Part shown: positions 42,141 to 54,461 of the stretch, piece by piece | How the letters are laid out: every line of letters begins with the position of its first letter | Numbering within the stretch: the stretch's first letter is position 1 | NCBI RefSeq assembly: GCF_905404315.1 | Contig: NC_066309.1 | Location: 62,001 to 126,000 of the forward strand | Length of the DNA: 64,000 nucleotides | Direction of reading: 5' to 3' | Source of the DNA: Leptidea sinapis | Lineage: Eukaryota; Arthropoda; Insecta; Lepidoptera; Pieridae | Translations under genes and position numbers: made by a program | Notes under the pieces: model-generated | The model's database searches: none | Told to the model about the DNA's origin: nothing | What the model saw: only the letters and a program-made list of their open reading frames with translations

Positions 42141-44930
42141 GGGTGCAGAGAACAATTTTGGGATCATTTTTAAATCCAAGATGGCCGCCGTGCAAAATTA
42201 TGATTTCAGCAATATAGATATCGTGTCCGGAGTTCTCGAGGGTGCAGAGAACAATTCTGTTATCATTTTTGAAATCCAAGAGGGCTGCCGCACACAATTA
42301 TGTTTTCAGGAATATGGATATCGTGTCCGGAGTTCTCGAGGGTGCAGAGAACAATTCTGTTATCATTTTTGAAATCCCAGAGGGCTACCGCACACAATTA
42401 TGTTTTCAGCAATACGGATATCGTGTCCGAGGTTCTCGTGGGTGCAGAGAACGATTTTCTGATCATTTTTGAAATCTCAGATGGCCGCCGCACAAAATTA
42501 TGATTTCAGCAATATGGATATCGTTCCCGAGATTCTCGCGGCTGCAGAGAACGATTTGGCGATCAGTTTTCAAATCCAAGATGGCCGCCGCACAAAATTA
42601 TGATTTTAGCAATATGGATATCGTTTCCGAGGTTCTAGAGGTTGCAGAGAACTATTCTGTGATCAGTTTTGAAATCCAAGATGGCTGCCACACAAAATTA
42701 TGATTTTAGCAATATGGATATCGTGTCCGAGGTTCTCGAGGGTGCAGAGAACAATTCTGTGATCATTTTAGAAATCCAAGAGGGCTGCCGCAAACAATTA
42801 TGTTTTCAGCAATATGGATATCGTGTCCGAGGTTCTCAAGGGTACAGAGAACGATTTTGCGATTATATTTGAAATCCAAGATAGCTCCCGAGCAAAATTA
42901 TGAATTCAACAATATGGATATCGTGTCCGAGGTTCTCGAGGGTGCAGAGAACGATTTGGTGATCATTTTAGAAATCCAAGAGGGCTGCCGCAAACAATTA
43001 TATTTTCAGCAATATGGATATCGTGTCCAAGGTTCTCAAGGGTGCAGAGAATGATTTTGCGATCATATTTGAAATCCAAGATAGCTCCCGACCTAAATTT
43101 TGAATTCAGCAATATGGATATCTTGTCCGAGGTTCTCGAGGGTGCAGAGAACGATTTGGTGATCATTTTTCAAACCCAAGATGGCCGCCGCACAAAATTA
43201 TGATTTTAGCAATATGGATATCGTATCCGAGGTTCTCGAGGGTGCAGAGAACAATTCTGTGATCATTTTAGAAATCCAAGAGGGCTGCCGCAAACAATCA
43301 TGTTTTCAGCAATATGGATATCGTGTCCGAGGTTCTCAAGGGTGCAGAGAATGATTTTGCGATCATATTTGAAATCCAAGATAGCTCCCGACCTAAATTT
43401 TGAATTCAGCAATATGGATATCTTGTCCGAGGTTCTCGAGGGTGCAGAGAACGATTTGGTGATCATTTTTCAAATCCAAGATGGCCGCCGCACAAAATTA
43501 TGATTTTAGCAATATGGATATCGTATCCAAGGTTCTCGAGGGTGCAGAGAACAATTTTGGGATCATTTTTAAATCCAAGATGGCCGCCATGCAAAATTAT
43601 GATTTCAGCAATATAGATATCGTGTCCGGAGTTCTCGAGGGTGCAGAGAACAATTCTGTTATCATTTTTGAAATCCAAGAGGGCTGCCGCACACAATTAT
43701 GTTTTCAGGAATATGGATATCGTGTCCGGAGTTCTCGAGGGTGCAGAGAACAATTCTGTTATCATTTTTGAAATCCCAGAGGGCTACCGCACACAATTAT
43801 GTTTTCAGCAATACGGATATCGTGTCCGAGGTTCTCGTGGGTGCAGAGAACGATTTTCTGATCATTTTTGAAATCTCAGATGGCCGCCGCACAAAATTAT
43901 GATTTCAGCAATATGGATATCGTTCCCGAGATTCTCGCGGCTGCAGAGAACGATTTGGCGATCAGTTTTCAAATCCAAGATGGCCGCCGCACAAAATTAT
44001 GATTTTAGCAATATGGATATCGTTTCCGAGGTTCTAGAGGTTGCAGAGAACTATTCTGTGATCAGTTTTGAAATCCAAGATGGCTGCCACACAAAATTAT
44101 GATTTTAGCAATATGGATATCGTGTCCGAGGTTCTCGAGGGTGCAGAGAACAATTCTGTGATCATTTTAGAAATCCAAGAGGGCTGCCGCAATCAATTAT
44201 GTTTTCGGCAATATGGATATCGTGTCCGAGGTTCTCAAGGGTACAGAGAACGATTTTGCGATCATATTTGAAATCCAAGATAGCTCCCGAGCAAAATTAT
44301 GAATTCAACAATATGGATATCGTGTCCGAGGTTCTCGAGGGTGCAGAGAACGATTTGGTGATCATTTTAGAAATCCAAGAGGGCTGCCGCAAACAATTAT
44401 GTTTTCAGCAATATGGATATCGTGTCCGAGGTTCTAAAGGGTGCAGAGAATGATTTTGCGATCATATTTGAAATCCAAGATAGCTCCCGACCTAAATTTT
44501 GAATTCAGCAATATGGATATCTTGTCCGAGGTTCTCGAGGGTGCAGAGAACGATTTGGTGATCATTTTTCAAATCCAAGATGGCCGCCGCACAAAATTAT
44601 GATTTTAGCAATATGGATATCGTATCCGAGGTTCTCGAGGGTGCAGAGAACAATTCTGTGATCATTTTAGAAATCCAAGAGGGCTGCCGCAAACAATTAT
44701 GTTTTCAGCAATATGGCTATCGTGTCCGAGGTTCTCAAGGGTGTAGTGAACGATTTTGCGATCATATTTGAAATCCAAGATAGCTCCCGACCAAAATTTT
44801 GATTTCAACAATATGGATATCGTGTCCGAGGTTCTCGAGGGTGCAGAGAACGATTTGGTGATCATTTTTCAAATCCAAGATGGCCGCCGCACAAAATTAT
44901 GATTTTAGCAATATGGATATCGTGTCCGGA
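42141..44930 (+). repeat. 1399-bp higher-order repeat, two tandem copies
   Basis: Copy 1 is 42141-43539 and copy 2 is 43540 to about 44930, at a constant offset of 1399. Rare shared variants include CAGGAATATGG (42307 and 43706) and CAATACGG (42411 and 43810). The junction falls inside a monomer at GGGTGCAGAGAACAATTTTGG. Confidence 0.83.
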
Positions 44931-46225
44931 GTTCGCGAGGGTGCAGAGAACAATTCTGTGATCATATATGAAATCAAAGGTTGCCGCCACACAAAATTAT
45001 CATTTCAGAAATCTGGATATCGTATTCGAGGTTATCGAGGGTGCAGAGAACGATTTTGTGATCTTATTTGACATCCAAGATGGCTGCCGCTTAAATTTAT
45101 GATTTCATCAATATGGATATCGTGTCCGAGGTTCTCGAGGGTGCAGAGAACAATTCTGTGATCAGTTTTGAAATCCAAGATGGCTGCCACACAAAATTAT
45201 GATTTTAGCAATATGGATATCGTACCTGAGGTTCTCGATGGTGCAGAGAACGATTTGGTGATCATTTTTGAAATCCAAGATGGCCGCCGCACAAAATTAT
45301 GATTTCAGTAATATGGATATCGTGTCCGAGGTTCTCGAGGGTGCAAAGAACAATTCTGTGATCATTTTTGAAATCCAATATGTCTGCCACACACAATTAT
45401 GTTTCAGCAATATGAATATCGTGTCCGAGGTTCTCAAGGTTGTAGAGAAAGATTTTGGTATCATTTTTGAAAACGAAGATGGCCACCGCACAAAATTATG
45501 ATAACAACATTATGGGTATCGTATCCGAGGTTTTCGAGGGTGCAGAGAACAATTTTGGGATCATTTTTAAATCCAAGATGGCCGCCGTGCAAAATTATGA
45601 TTTCAACAATATGGATATCGTGTCCGGAGTTCTCGAGGGTGCAGAAAACAATTCTGTTATCATTTTTGAAATCCAAGAGGGCTGCCGCACACAAATATAT
45701 TTTCAGCAATATGGATATCGTGTCCGAGGTTCTCGTGGGTGCAGAGAACGATTTTCTGATCATTTTTGAAATCACAGATCACAAAATTATGATTTCAGCA
45801 ATATGGATATCCTGTCCGAGGTTCTCGAGGGTGCAGTGAACAATTCTGTGATCATTTTTGAAATCCAAGAGGGCTGCGGCAAACAAATATATTTTCAGCA
45901 ATATGGATATCGTGTCCGAGGTTCTTGAGGGTGCAGAAAACAATTTTTGGATCATTTTTAAATCCGAGATGGCCGCCGTGCAAGATTATGATCACAAAAA
46001 TATGGATATCGTGTTCGAGTTTCTCGAAGGTGCAGAGAACGATTTTGTGATTATATCTGACATCCAAGATGTCCACCGCATAAAATTATGATTTCAGCAA
46101 TATGGATATCGTACCCGAGGTTCTCGAGTGTGCAAAGAAGAATTTGGTGATCATTTTTCAAATCCAAGATGGCCGCCGCACAAAATTATGATTTCAGCAA
46201 TATGGATATCGTGTCCGAGGATAGA

Positions 46226-46261
46226 GTTCTCTGCACCCTCGAAAACGAAGGAGCAGAAAAC
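46226..46261 (+). repeat. Fold-back hairpin variant monomer
   Basis: Same structure in the right part of the array, in a run resembling 20975-21700. Confidence 0.8.
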
Positions 46262-48939
46262 AATTCTGTGATCATTTTTGTAATCCAAGATGGGTGCCAC
46301 ACACAACTTTGTTTTAAGCAATATGAATATCGTGTCCGAGGTTCTCGAGGGTATAGAGAACTATTTTGGTATCATTTTTAAAAACGAAGATGGCCACCGC
46401 ACAAAATTATGATTATAATATTATGGGTATCGTATCTGAGGTCTTCGAGGGTGCAGAAAACAATTTTAAGATCATTTTTAAATCCAAGATGGACGCCGTG
46501 CAAAATTATGTTTTCAGCAATATGGATATCGTTCCTGAGATTCTCTAGGGTGCAGAGAACAATTCTGTGATCATTTTTGAAATCCAAGATGGCTGCCACA
46601 CAAAATTATGATTTCAGCAATCTGGATATCGTATTCGAGGTTATCGAGGGTGCAGAGAATGATTTTGTGATCTTATTTGACATCCAAGATGGCTGCCGCT
46701 TAAAATTATGATTTCAGCAATATGGATATCGTGTCCTAGGTTCTCGAGGGTGCAGAGAACAATTCTGTGATCAGTTTTGAAATGCAAGATGGCCACCGCA
46801 CAAAATTATGATTATAACATTATGGGTATCGTATCCGAGGTTTTCGAGGGTGCAGAGAACAATTTTGGGATCATTTTTAAATCCAAGATGGCCGCCGCAC
46901 AAAATTATGATTTCAGTAATATGGATATCGTGTCCGAGGTTCTCGAGGGTGCAGAGAACAATTCTGTGATCATTTTTGAAATCCAAAATGGCTGCCATAC
47001 ACAATTATGTTTTCAGCAATATCGATTTCGTACCCAAGATTCTCGAGGGTGTAGAGAACGATTTGGCGATCATTTTTCAAATCCAAGATGGCCGCCGCAC
47101 AAAATTATGATTTTAGCAACATGGATATCCTGTCCGAGGTTCTCGAGGGTGTAGTGAACAATTCTGTGATCATTTTTGAAATCCAAGAGGGCTGCCGCAA
47201 ACAAATATATTTTCAGCAATATGGATATCGTGTCCGAGGTTCTTGAGGGTGCAGAAAACAATTTTGGGATCATTTTTAAATCCGAGATGGCCGCCGTGCA
47301 TGATTATGATCACAAAAATATGGATATCGTGTCCGAGTTTCTCGAGGGTGCAGAGAACGATTTTGTGATCATTTTTGAAATCCAAGATGGCCGCCACACA
47401 AAATTATGATTGCAGTAATATGAATATCGTGTCCGAGGTTCTCGAGGGTGTACAGAACGATTTTGGTATCATTTTTGAAAACGAAGATGGCCACCGCACA
47501 AAATAATGATTACAACATTATGGGTATCGCATCCGAGTATTTCGAGGGTGCAGAGAACAATTTTGGGATCATTTTTAAATCCAAGATGGCCGCCGTGCAA
47601 ACTATGATTTCAGCAATATGGATATCGTGTCCGGAGTTCTCGAGGGTGCAGAGAACAATTCTGTTATCATTTTTGAAAACCAAGAGGGCTGTCGCACACA
47701 ATTATGTTTTCAGCAATATAGATATCGTGTCCGAGGTTCTCGTGGGTGCAGAGAACGATTTTGTAATTATTTTTGAAAACGAAGATGGCCACCGCAAAAA
47801 ATTATGTTTACAACATTATGGGTATCGTATCCGAGGTTTTTGAGGGTGCGAAGAACAATTTTGTGATCATAAATGAAATCAAAGGTTGCCGCCGCACAAA
47901 ATTATGATTTCAGCAATATCGATTTCGTACCCAAGATTCTCGAGGGTGTAGAGAACGATTTTGCGATCATTTTTCAAATCCAAGATGGCCGCCGCACAAA
48001 ATTATGATTTTAGCAATATGGATATCGTGTCAGAGGTTTTTGAGTGTGCGGTGAACAATTCTGTGATCATTTTTGAAATCCAAGAGGGCTGCCGTAAACA
48101 AATATATTTTCAGCAATATGGATATCGTGTCCAAGGTTCTCGAGGGTGCAAAAAACGATTTGGTGATCATTTTTCAAATCCAGGATGGCCGCTGCACAAA
48201 ATTATGATTTCAGTAATATGGATACCGTGTCCGAGGTTCTCGAGGGTGCAGAGAACAATTCTGTGATCATTTTTGAAATCCAATATGGCTGCCACACACA
48301 ATTATGTTTTCAGCAATATGAATATCGTGTCCGAGGTTCTCGAGGGTGTAGAGAACGATTTTGGTATCATTTTTAAAAACGAAGATGGCCACCGCACAAA
48401 ATTATGATAACAACATTATGGGTATCGTATCCGAGGTTTTCGAGGGTGCAGAGAACAATTTTGGGATCATTTTTAAATCCAAGATGGCCGCCGTGCAAAA
48501 TTATGATTTCAGCAATATGGATATCGTGTCCGGAGTTCTCGAGGGTGCAGAGAACAATTCTGTTATCATTTTTGAAATCCAAGAGGGCTGCCGCACACAA
48601 TTATGTTTTCAGCAATATGGATATCGTGTCCGAGGTTCTCGAGGTTGTAGAGAACGATTTTGGTATCATTTTTGAAAACGAAGATGGCCACCGCACAAAA
48701 TTATGATAACAACATTATGGGTATCGTATCCGAGGTTTTCGAGGGTGCAGAGAACAATTTTGGGATCAGTTTTGAAATTCAAGATGGCTGCCACACAAAA
48801 TTATGATTTTACCAATATGGATATCGTGTCCGAGGTTCTCGAGGGTGCAGAGAACAATTCTGTGATCATTTTTGAAAACGAAGATGGCCACCGCACAAAA
48901 TTATGATTACAACATTATGGGTATCGTATCCGAGATTCT

Positions 48940-48952
48940 CGATATCCATATT
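48940..48952 (-). repeat. Micro-inversion and deletion in a monomer
   Basis: CGATATCCATATT is the reverse complement of the common block AATATGGATATCG and follows GAGATTCT directly. The monomer then resumes at ACAAAATTATG, so about half a monomer is lost around the inverted piece. Confidence 0.7.
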
Positions 48953-49397
48953 ACAAAATTATGATTTCAGCAATATGGATATCGTTCCCGAGATTCTCGA
49001 GGCTGCACAGAACGATTTGGCGATCAGTTTTCAAATCCAAGATGGCCGCCGCACAAAATTATGATTTTAGCAACATGGATATCCTGTCCGAGGTTCTCGA
49101 GGGTGCAGTGAACAATTCTGTGATCAGTTTTAAATCCGAGATGGCCGCCGTGCAAGATTATGATCACAAAAATATGGATATCGTGTCCGAGTTTCTCGAG
49201 GGTGCAGAGAACGATTTTGTGATTATATTTGACATCCGAGATGGCCACCGCATAATATTATGATTTCAGCAATATGGATATCGTATCCGAGGTTCTCGAG
49301 GGTGCAGAGAACGATTTGGTGATCATTTTTCAAAACCAAGATGGCCGCCGCACAAAATTATGATTTCAGCAATATGGATATCGTGTCCGAGGATAGA

Positions 49398-49433
49398 GTT
49401 CTCTGCACCCTCGAAAACGAAGGAGCAGAAAAC
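49398..49433 (+). repeat. Fold-back hairpin variant monomer
   Basis: Rightmost copy seen, about 3.17 kb after the one at 46226 and in the same monomer context. Confidence 0.8.
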
Positions 49434-51211
49434 AATTCTGTGATCACTTTTGTAATCCAAGATGGGTGCCACACACAACTATGTTTTAAGCAATATGAAT
49501 ATCGTGTCCGAGGTTCTCGAGGGTGTAGAGAACTATTTTGGTATCATTTTTAAAAACGAAGATGGCCACCGCACAAAATTATGATTATAATATTATGGGT
49601 ATCGTATCTGAGGTCTTCGAGGGTGCAGAAAACAATTTTAGGATCATTTTTAAATCCAAGATGGACGCCGTGCAAAATTATGTTTTCATCAATATGGATA
49701 TCGCTCCCGAGATTCTCGAGGTTGCAGAGAACAATTCTGTGATCATTTTTGAAATCCAAGATGGCTGCCACACAAAATTATGATTTCAGCAATCTGGATA
49801 TCGTATTCGAGGTTATCGAGGGTGCAGAGAATGATTTTGTGATCTTATTTGACATCCAAGATGGCTGCCGCTTAAAATTATGATTTCAGCAATATGGATA
49901 TCGTGTCCGGAGTTCTCGAGGGTGCAGAGAACAATTCTGTGATCATTTTTGAAATCCAAGAGGGCTGCCGCACACAATTATGTTTTCAGCAATATAGATA
50001 TCGTGTCCGAGGTTCTCGTGGGTGCAGAGAGCGTTTTTGTAATTATTTTTGAAAACGAAGATGGCCACCGCAACAAATTATGTTTACAACATTATGGGTA
50101 TCGTATCCGAGGTTTTTGAGGGTGCGAAGAACAATTTTGTGATCATATATGAAATCAAAGGTTGCCGCCGCACAAAATTATGATTTCAGCAATATCGATT
50201 TCGTACCCAAGATTCTCGAGGGTGAAGAGAACGATTTTGTGATCTTATTTGACATCCAAGATGGCAGACGCATAAAATTATGATTTCAGCAATATGACTA
50301 TCGTGTCCGAGGTTCTCCAGGGTGCAGAAAACGACTTGGTGATCATTTTTCAAATCCAAGATTGCCGCCGCACAAAATTATGATTTCAGTAATATGGATA
50401 TCGTGTCCGAGGTTCTCGAGGGTGCAGAGAACAATTCTGTGATCATTTTTGAAATTCAAGATGGCTGTCACACACAATTATGTTTTCAGCAATATGAATA
50501 TCGTGTCCAAGGTTCTCGAGGGTGTAGAGAACGATTTTGGTATCATTTTTTAAAACGAAGATGGCCACCGCACAAAATTATGATTACAACATTATGGGTA
50601 TCGTATCCGAGGTTTTCGAGGGTGCAGAGAACAATTCTGTTATCATTTTTGAAATCCAAGAGGGCTGCCGCACACAATTATGTTTTCAGCAATATGGATA
50701 TCGTGTCCTAGGTTCTCATGGGTGCAGAGAACGATTTTCTGATCATTTCTGAAATCTCAGATGGCCGCCGCACAAAATTATGATTTCAGCAATATGGATA
50801 TCGTTCCCGAGATTCTCGAGGCTGCAGAGAACGATTTGGCGATCAGTTTTCAAATCCAAGATAGCCGCCGCACAAAATTATGATTTTAGCAATATGGATA
50901 TCGTGTCCGGAGTTCTCGAGGGTGCAGTGAACAATTCTGTGATCATTATTGAAATCCAAGATGGCCGCCGCGCAAAATTATGATGACAACATTATGGGTA
51001 TCGTATTCGAGGTTCTTGAGGGTGCAGAGAACGATTTTGTAATCATATTTGAAATCCAAGATGGAAGCCGGACAAAATTATTATTTCAGCAATATGGATA
51101 TCGTACCCGAGGTTCTCAAGGGTGCAGAGAACGATTTTGAAATCATATTTGAAATCCAAGATTGCCGCCGCACAAAATTATGATTTCAGCAATATGGATG
51201 GCGGCGGAGGG

Positions 51212-51232
51212 GGTATGGTATGGTATGGTATA
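51212..51232 (+). repeat. Short (GGTAT)n run at the 5' junction of the Jockey element
   Basis: Four tandem GGTAT-type units sit between the satellite edge with its GGCGGCGG start and the first recognisable endonuclease codons. They could be filler DNA made at the 5' junction or a slipped piece of coding sequence. They are not the insect telomere repeat TTAGG. Confidence 0.7.
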
Positions 51233-52030
51233 GGGGCTCCTGTTTCCGCAATTAAACCACTAGCATGGGTCCATTTTGCACCCATATTGGCGGCACCCTC
51301 ATTTATTTTAAAAGGTCTCTGTATACCTATAGATCCTCCGGTCCTCACTGTTATTTCAGCTTATCTTCCGCCCAACAAAAAAGTATTATACACAGATATA
51401 GAAGCATTACTCGGCCACGGGGCTGCAGTCATAGTGGGCGGCGATCTTAACGCCAAACACTCCAGCTGGAACAGTAGAGCCACAAATAGAAACGGAATCT
51501 TATTAGATTCGCTGACAGACACGCTGAACTTTTCAGTAATAGCACCCGACGAACCAACACATTATCCGGATAACGTCGCGCACCGACCCGACATTCCAGA
51601 CGTTGCGTTACTTAAGAACGTAACGCTCAATGTAAATTCAATCGAGGTTTTTCACGAATTAGAGTCAGACCACCGGCCCGTCGTTCTAAATCTAGGCCCA
51701 CCGGTTAACTTTCAACCACCGACGAAAACAGTGATCGACTGGCAACGGCTGGAAAAGGATCTCGAGTCTATCAAGTCCGACGACCTTGACCTTATACCGG
51801 ACGTCATCGACTCGGTCGACACGGCTTATAGTGCTATCTCTCATGTGACGTCACATATACAGAATAGGATCAAGGCCTGCTCCAGGCAGGTTCCGACGAT
51901 GCAACCGCATCGCCTAAACCTGCCTCCAGAGGTCAGGAACTTACTCACACAGAAGCACAGAGCCACTAGACTTTACGACAGGTATCCGTCGGTCGAGAAT
52001 AGGCGCCACCTCCGCTACCTACAGCGGGTG
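51232..52030 (+). pseudogene. Endonuclease (EEP) domain remnant of the Jockey element
   Basis: This is the N-terminally truncated endonuclease half of the element's ORF2; in intact elements it nicks the target to prime reverse transcription. Visible hallmarks are VISAYLPPNKK, then GGDLNAKHSSWNS (about 51435-51470) with the catalytic D and N, and ESDHRPVV (about 51662-51685) with the SDH signature that closes this fold. The usual N-terminal Asn and Glu metal-binding motifs are absent. The satellite upstream happens to be open in the same frame, giving a 317-codon chimeric frame from 51122 to 52075, but its first 26 codons are satellite. After about 52030 the frame is lost and a shifted frame continues for about 40 bases. 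Function today: none expected. Confidence 0.88.
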
Positions 52031-52071
52031 GTACGGGGAACATATCGCGGAACTCCGCGGCGAACGTTGGC

Positions 52072-52399
52072 ATGAAGCCATCACATGTGGCTTTCTGTAA
52101 GCTGCCTCGCGCGTTCAAACAGGAGCCGCCCACTGTCACGCCTCCTTTGGACAGACCGGGACTGCAGCCGGCGCTCGATGACGATGAGAAGGCTGAATGC
52201 CTCGCCGATAGTCTCGAGAGTCAGTGCTCTCCAAATGCAGCAGCCGACCCGACACACGTTGACGAAGTTGATCGTCAAGTTGAACGTCGCTCCGCTCTGA
52301 GCCCTTCAGGCGATGTAATAAAACCCACCTCTTACGAAGAGGTGAAGCTAATCATTAAGGAGCTTCACTCCAAGAAGACCCCGGGGCCCGACACTATAG
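52072..52399 (+). pseudogene. Linker and RT N-terminus of the Jockey element, frameshifted
   Basis: The frame reads through the region between endonuclease and reverse transcriptase. It includes a LPRAFKQ segment followed by PPL and a helix with EKAECLADSLESQ, both typical of Jockey ORF2 linkers, and ends with KKTPGPDTI, the conserved entry to RT motif 1. A one-base shift at about 52398 then brings a stop at 52405. The next RT frame starts at 52400. A further shift near 52075 separates it from the endonuclease frame. Confidence 0.82.
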
Positions 52400-53128
52400 T
52401 ACAATAGGGTTCTTAAAAACCTACCCTCGACTCTTATTACTTTATTGGTTACCATTTTTAATATTCTATTGTCTAATAGCGCGTTCCCCGAACAATGGAA
52501 AGATTCCATTGTTATCGGTATCCCAAAACCCAATAAACCTAAAGCTAATCCGAGTAGCTATAGGCCTATTAGCTTAATTAACTCGATCGGGAAACTTTAT
52601 GAAAGATCAATTCTCGCGCGTCTTAATCATTACATCGCGGAGCTCAACCTGATACCCGACATACAGTTCGGATTCAGAACCGCTCACTCGTGTCCCCAGC
52701 AGGCTCACCGACTCACCGAGTACATTCTTGTACGGCGTCAACTTCACGCTACCACGGCAGCCGTGTTTTTCGATGTCGCGAAGGCATTCGACAAGGTATG
52801 GCACAACGGCTTAGTATTCAAGCTGTATCAACTGGGAGTGCCAGACAGGCTCGTGCGCATCATACGAGCCTACCTTACTGATCGCTCCTTCCGATATCGA
52901 GTAGAGGGCACCCTATCCTCACCCAGACCCATCAGGTCTGGCGTGCCACAGGGTTCAGTCCTCTCTCCCACTCTTTTGTCGCTCTTCACGAGCGACATTC
53001 CCAAGTTTCCGAGTGTCCAGCTCGCTCAGTACGCTGACGATACGGCACTCTACTTTGGCTCCGCTCTATTGAACCGCTCAACCTTGAGCAGGAACATTAA
53101 AGTACTTCAAGCCGCCGAACTGAACTAG
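52400..53128 (+). pseudogene. Reverse transcriptase fingers and palm of the Jockey element
   Basis: RNA-templated DNA polymerase core of the element. In order: NRVLKNLP entry, FPEQWKDS and IPKPNKP, SSYRPISLINSIGK (about 52550), the catalytic motif A FFDVAKAFDKVW (about 52766), motif B SGVPQGSVLSPTL (52937 on) and motif C QYADDTALY (about 53027) with both catalytic aspartates. All key residues are present, so decay is recent or patchy. The frame ends at 53128 after LQAAELN, where a one-base shift moves the thumb into another frame. Confidence 0.92.
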
Positions 53129-54144
53129 GCAACTGGTTCAGAAAATGGCGGATTGAAGTGAACCCCACCAAGAGTGCAGCGGTACTCTTCGGTAACGCGA
53201 ATAGCATCTGCGCTAAAAAACGACCGACCGACGTCATTAAATTGTATGAAACACCCATACCGTGGGTGAAGGATTACAAATACTTAGGAGTCACGTTCAA
53301 CAGCAATATGAACTTCAAGAAACATATTGATACGGTATGCAATAGAGCCCGATTTGTCCTCAGTCGCCTTTATCCACTTGTGTGTGGGCGAAGCAAACTT
53401 CCGCTCAAACTCAAAGTGACGCTGTACAAAACCATCGTACGGCCCATACTGTCATACGCAAGCGTCGTTTTCGCGCACACCCGACCGAGCTACTTACGTC
53501 GTTTGCAAGTAGTTCAAAATAAATTCACGCGCATGGCAACCGTAGCCCCGTGGTTCATCCGAAACGTTGACCTTCACCGCGACCTAGAGCTTCCGACGAT
53601 AGCTCAACACTTTAAAGAGATCTCGCGACGCTTCTTTGACAAGGCGCCTAACCATCCCAACATCTTGGTTAGGAAGGCATGCGGGTACACCCCCCTTCAC
53701 CATAGTCTCAACCCAATAAGACGTCCCAGACACGTAACGGTAGACGCGGATGACGACATCACCATCGCGAACGCGACACCCACACAAACACTGACACAGA
53801 CACGCACACACCGCCTTCGCAGGCGTAGCCGCGGTCAACCACCGCAAACCACTGGCACTCGTCACTCGGACGATGGCCAGCGCCCGCACCTTAGATACAC
53901 CACACATTGTTTTGATACCCGACGAGACGTTAGTCCTCGTCCTGTAATCGTTTCACTACACTCACTCACACACGGACTGACTGACGGACTGACATACACC
54001 ACTTACACAACCACAAACACACTCCACAAACAGACACAAACACAAACATACATGCACACTAACATTTACACAACTTACACACATACAAACATACAGACAT
54101 ACAATCATAAACATATACACACACACTTACATACATTACACTAA
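53125..54144 (+). pseudogene. Reverse transcriptase thumb and C-terminus of the Jockey element
   Basis: This continues the RT in a new frame: GNWFRKWRIEVNPTKS, then DYKYLGVTFNSNMNFKKHI and the thumb segment TIVRPILSYAS, as in Jockey, BS and X-type elements. The family usually ends soon after a RPRHV..DADDDIT segment (here about 53725-53765). The frame then runs on without a stop through a CA-rich tract to 54144, producing a Thr/His-rich tail that is probably 3' UTR read as protein after loss of the true stop. Confidence 0.85.
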
Positions 54145-54461
54145 ACATCACCACAATCGCCGGCGAGTGTGTTCGTCTCATCTTTTCATCTTCATCTCAT
54201 CTTCATTTTCATTTTCATTCTCTCTCCTTCCCACAAGCACACAGCCGGTCTGAGGTTCGAGTCTCCTTAGGAGACGCGACTGTTGTTGCGTAGTCTTTGC
54301 GGCCTCCACGGCCCACGTCCTACTTCGCTGTGAAAGCCAGGGCTGCTAACAGCACAGAGGAGGTTTTAGTCGGTATGGGGCGTCCGCTTACGCGGACCTT
54401 CGAGTCCGACATATTACGCCCCGTTCCGGGGCGTAAATACGTAACAGTATTTCCTCCTCTC
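53765..54461 (+). other. 3' UTR of the Jockey element with CA-rich tract
   Basis: 53765-54145 is dominated by ACACA and CATAC words of microsatellite character. 54145-54461 is unique sequence with short TTCAT repeats (about 54180-54220) and a GC-rich stretch CGCCCCGTTCCGGGGCG (54417-54433) that can fold into a small hairpin just before the tail. There is no gene here. Confidence 0.7.

Larger units (their letters stand above)
1..51199. repeat. 100-bp tandem satellite array (about 510 monomers)
   Basis: The whole stretch is one head-to-tail array with a 100-bp period. The monomer at 16926-17025 is a good reference. Diagnostic blocks in order are CAGCAATATGGATATCG, TGTCCGAGGTTCTCGAGGG, TGCAGAGAACGATTT, GATCATTTTTGAAATCC and AAGATGGCCGCCGCAC. 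Variants fall into recognisable types, for example one with ACAACATTATGGGTATCGTA and one with TAGCTCCCGACCAAAATTTTG. Variants recur in fixed order, so the array has higher-order structure. Because 100 is not a multiple of 3, a frame only returns after three monomers, and stop codons end every open frame within a few hundred bases. I found no host gene inside. Large size, uniform orientation and HOR structure suggest centromeric or pericentromeric heterochromatin (inference). The left edge lies outside the window, and the right edge is the retrotransposon junction at 51199/51200. Confidence 0.97.

Noticed and set aside
1..51199. Many open frames of 60-134 codons on both strands giving similar peptides such as MDIVSEVLEGAEND
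   Set aside because: They follow from the 100-bp repeat read in different frames. They overlap each other on both strands, vary freely, end at the recurring TTATGA and lack any codon-level conservation. Not a protein family.
1..51199. CRISPR-like or spacer-bearing repeat array
   Set aside because: Units are contiguous 100-bp monomers that diverge gradually along their whole length. There are no unique spacers alternating with constant repeats, and the context is eukaryotic.
51212..51232. Telomeric repeat
   Set aside because: The unit is GGTAT, only about four copies, inside a retrotransposon junction. Insect telomeres use TTAGG.
51267..51279. GGGTCCATTTTGC shared with 54486-54498, at first taken as a target duplication
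   Set aside because: One copy is inside the endonuclease coding region and not at an element edge. A 13-base match between two stretches of this size is expected by chance.
51122..52075. A 317-codon intact host gene
   Set aside because: Its first codons are satellite, and the rest is an endonuclease remnant of a Jockey element that ends in a frameshift.
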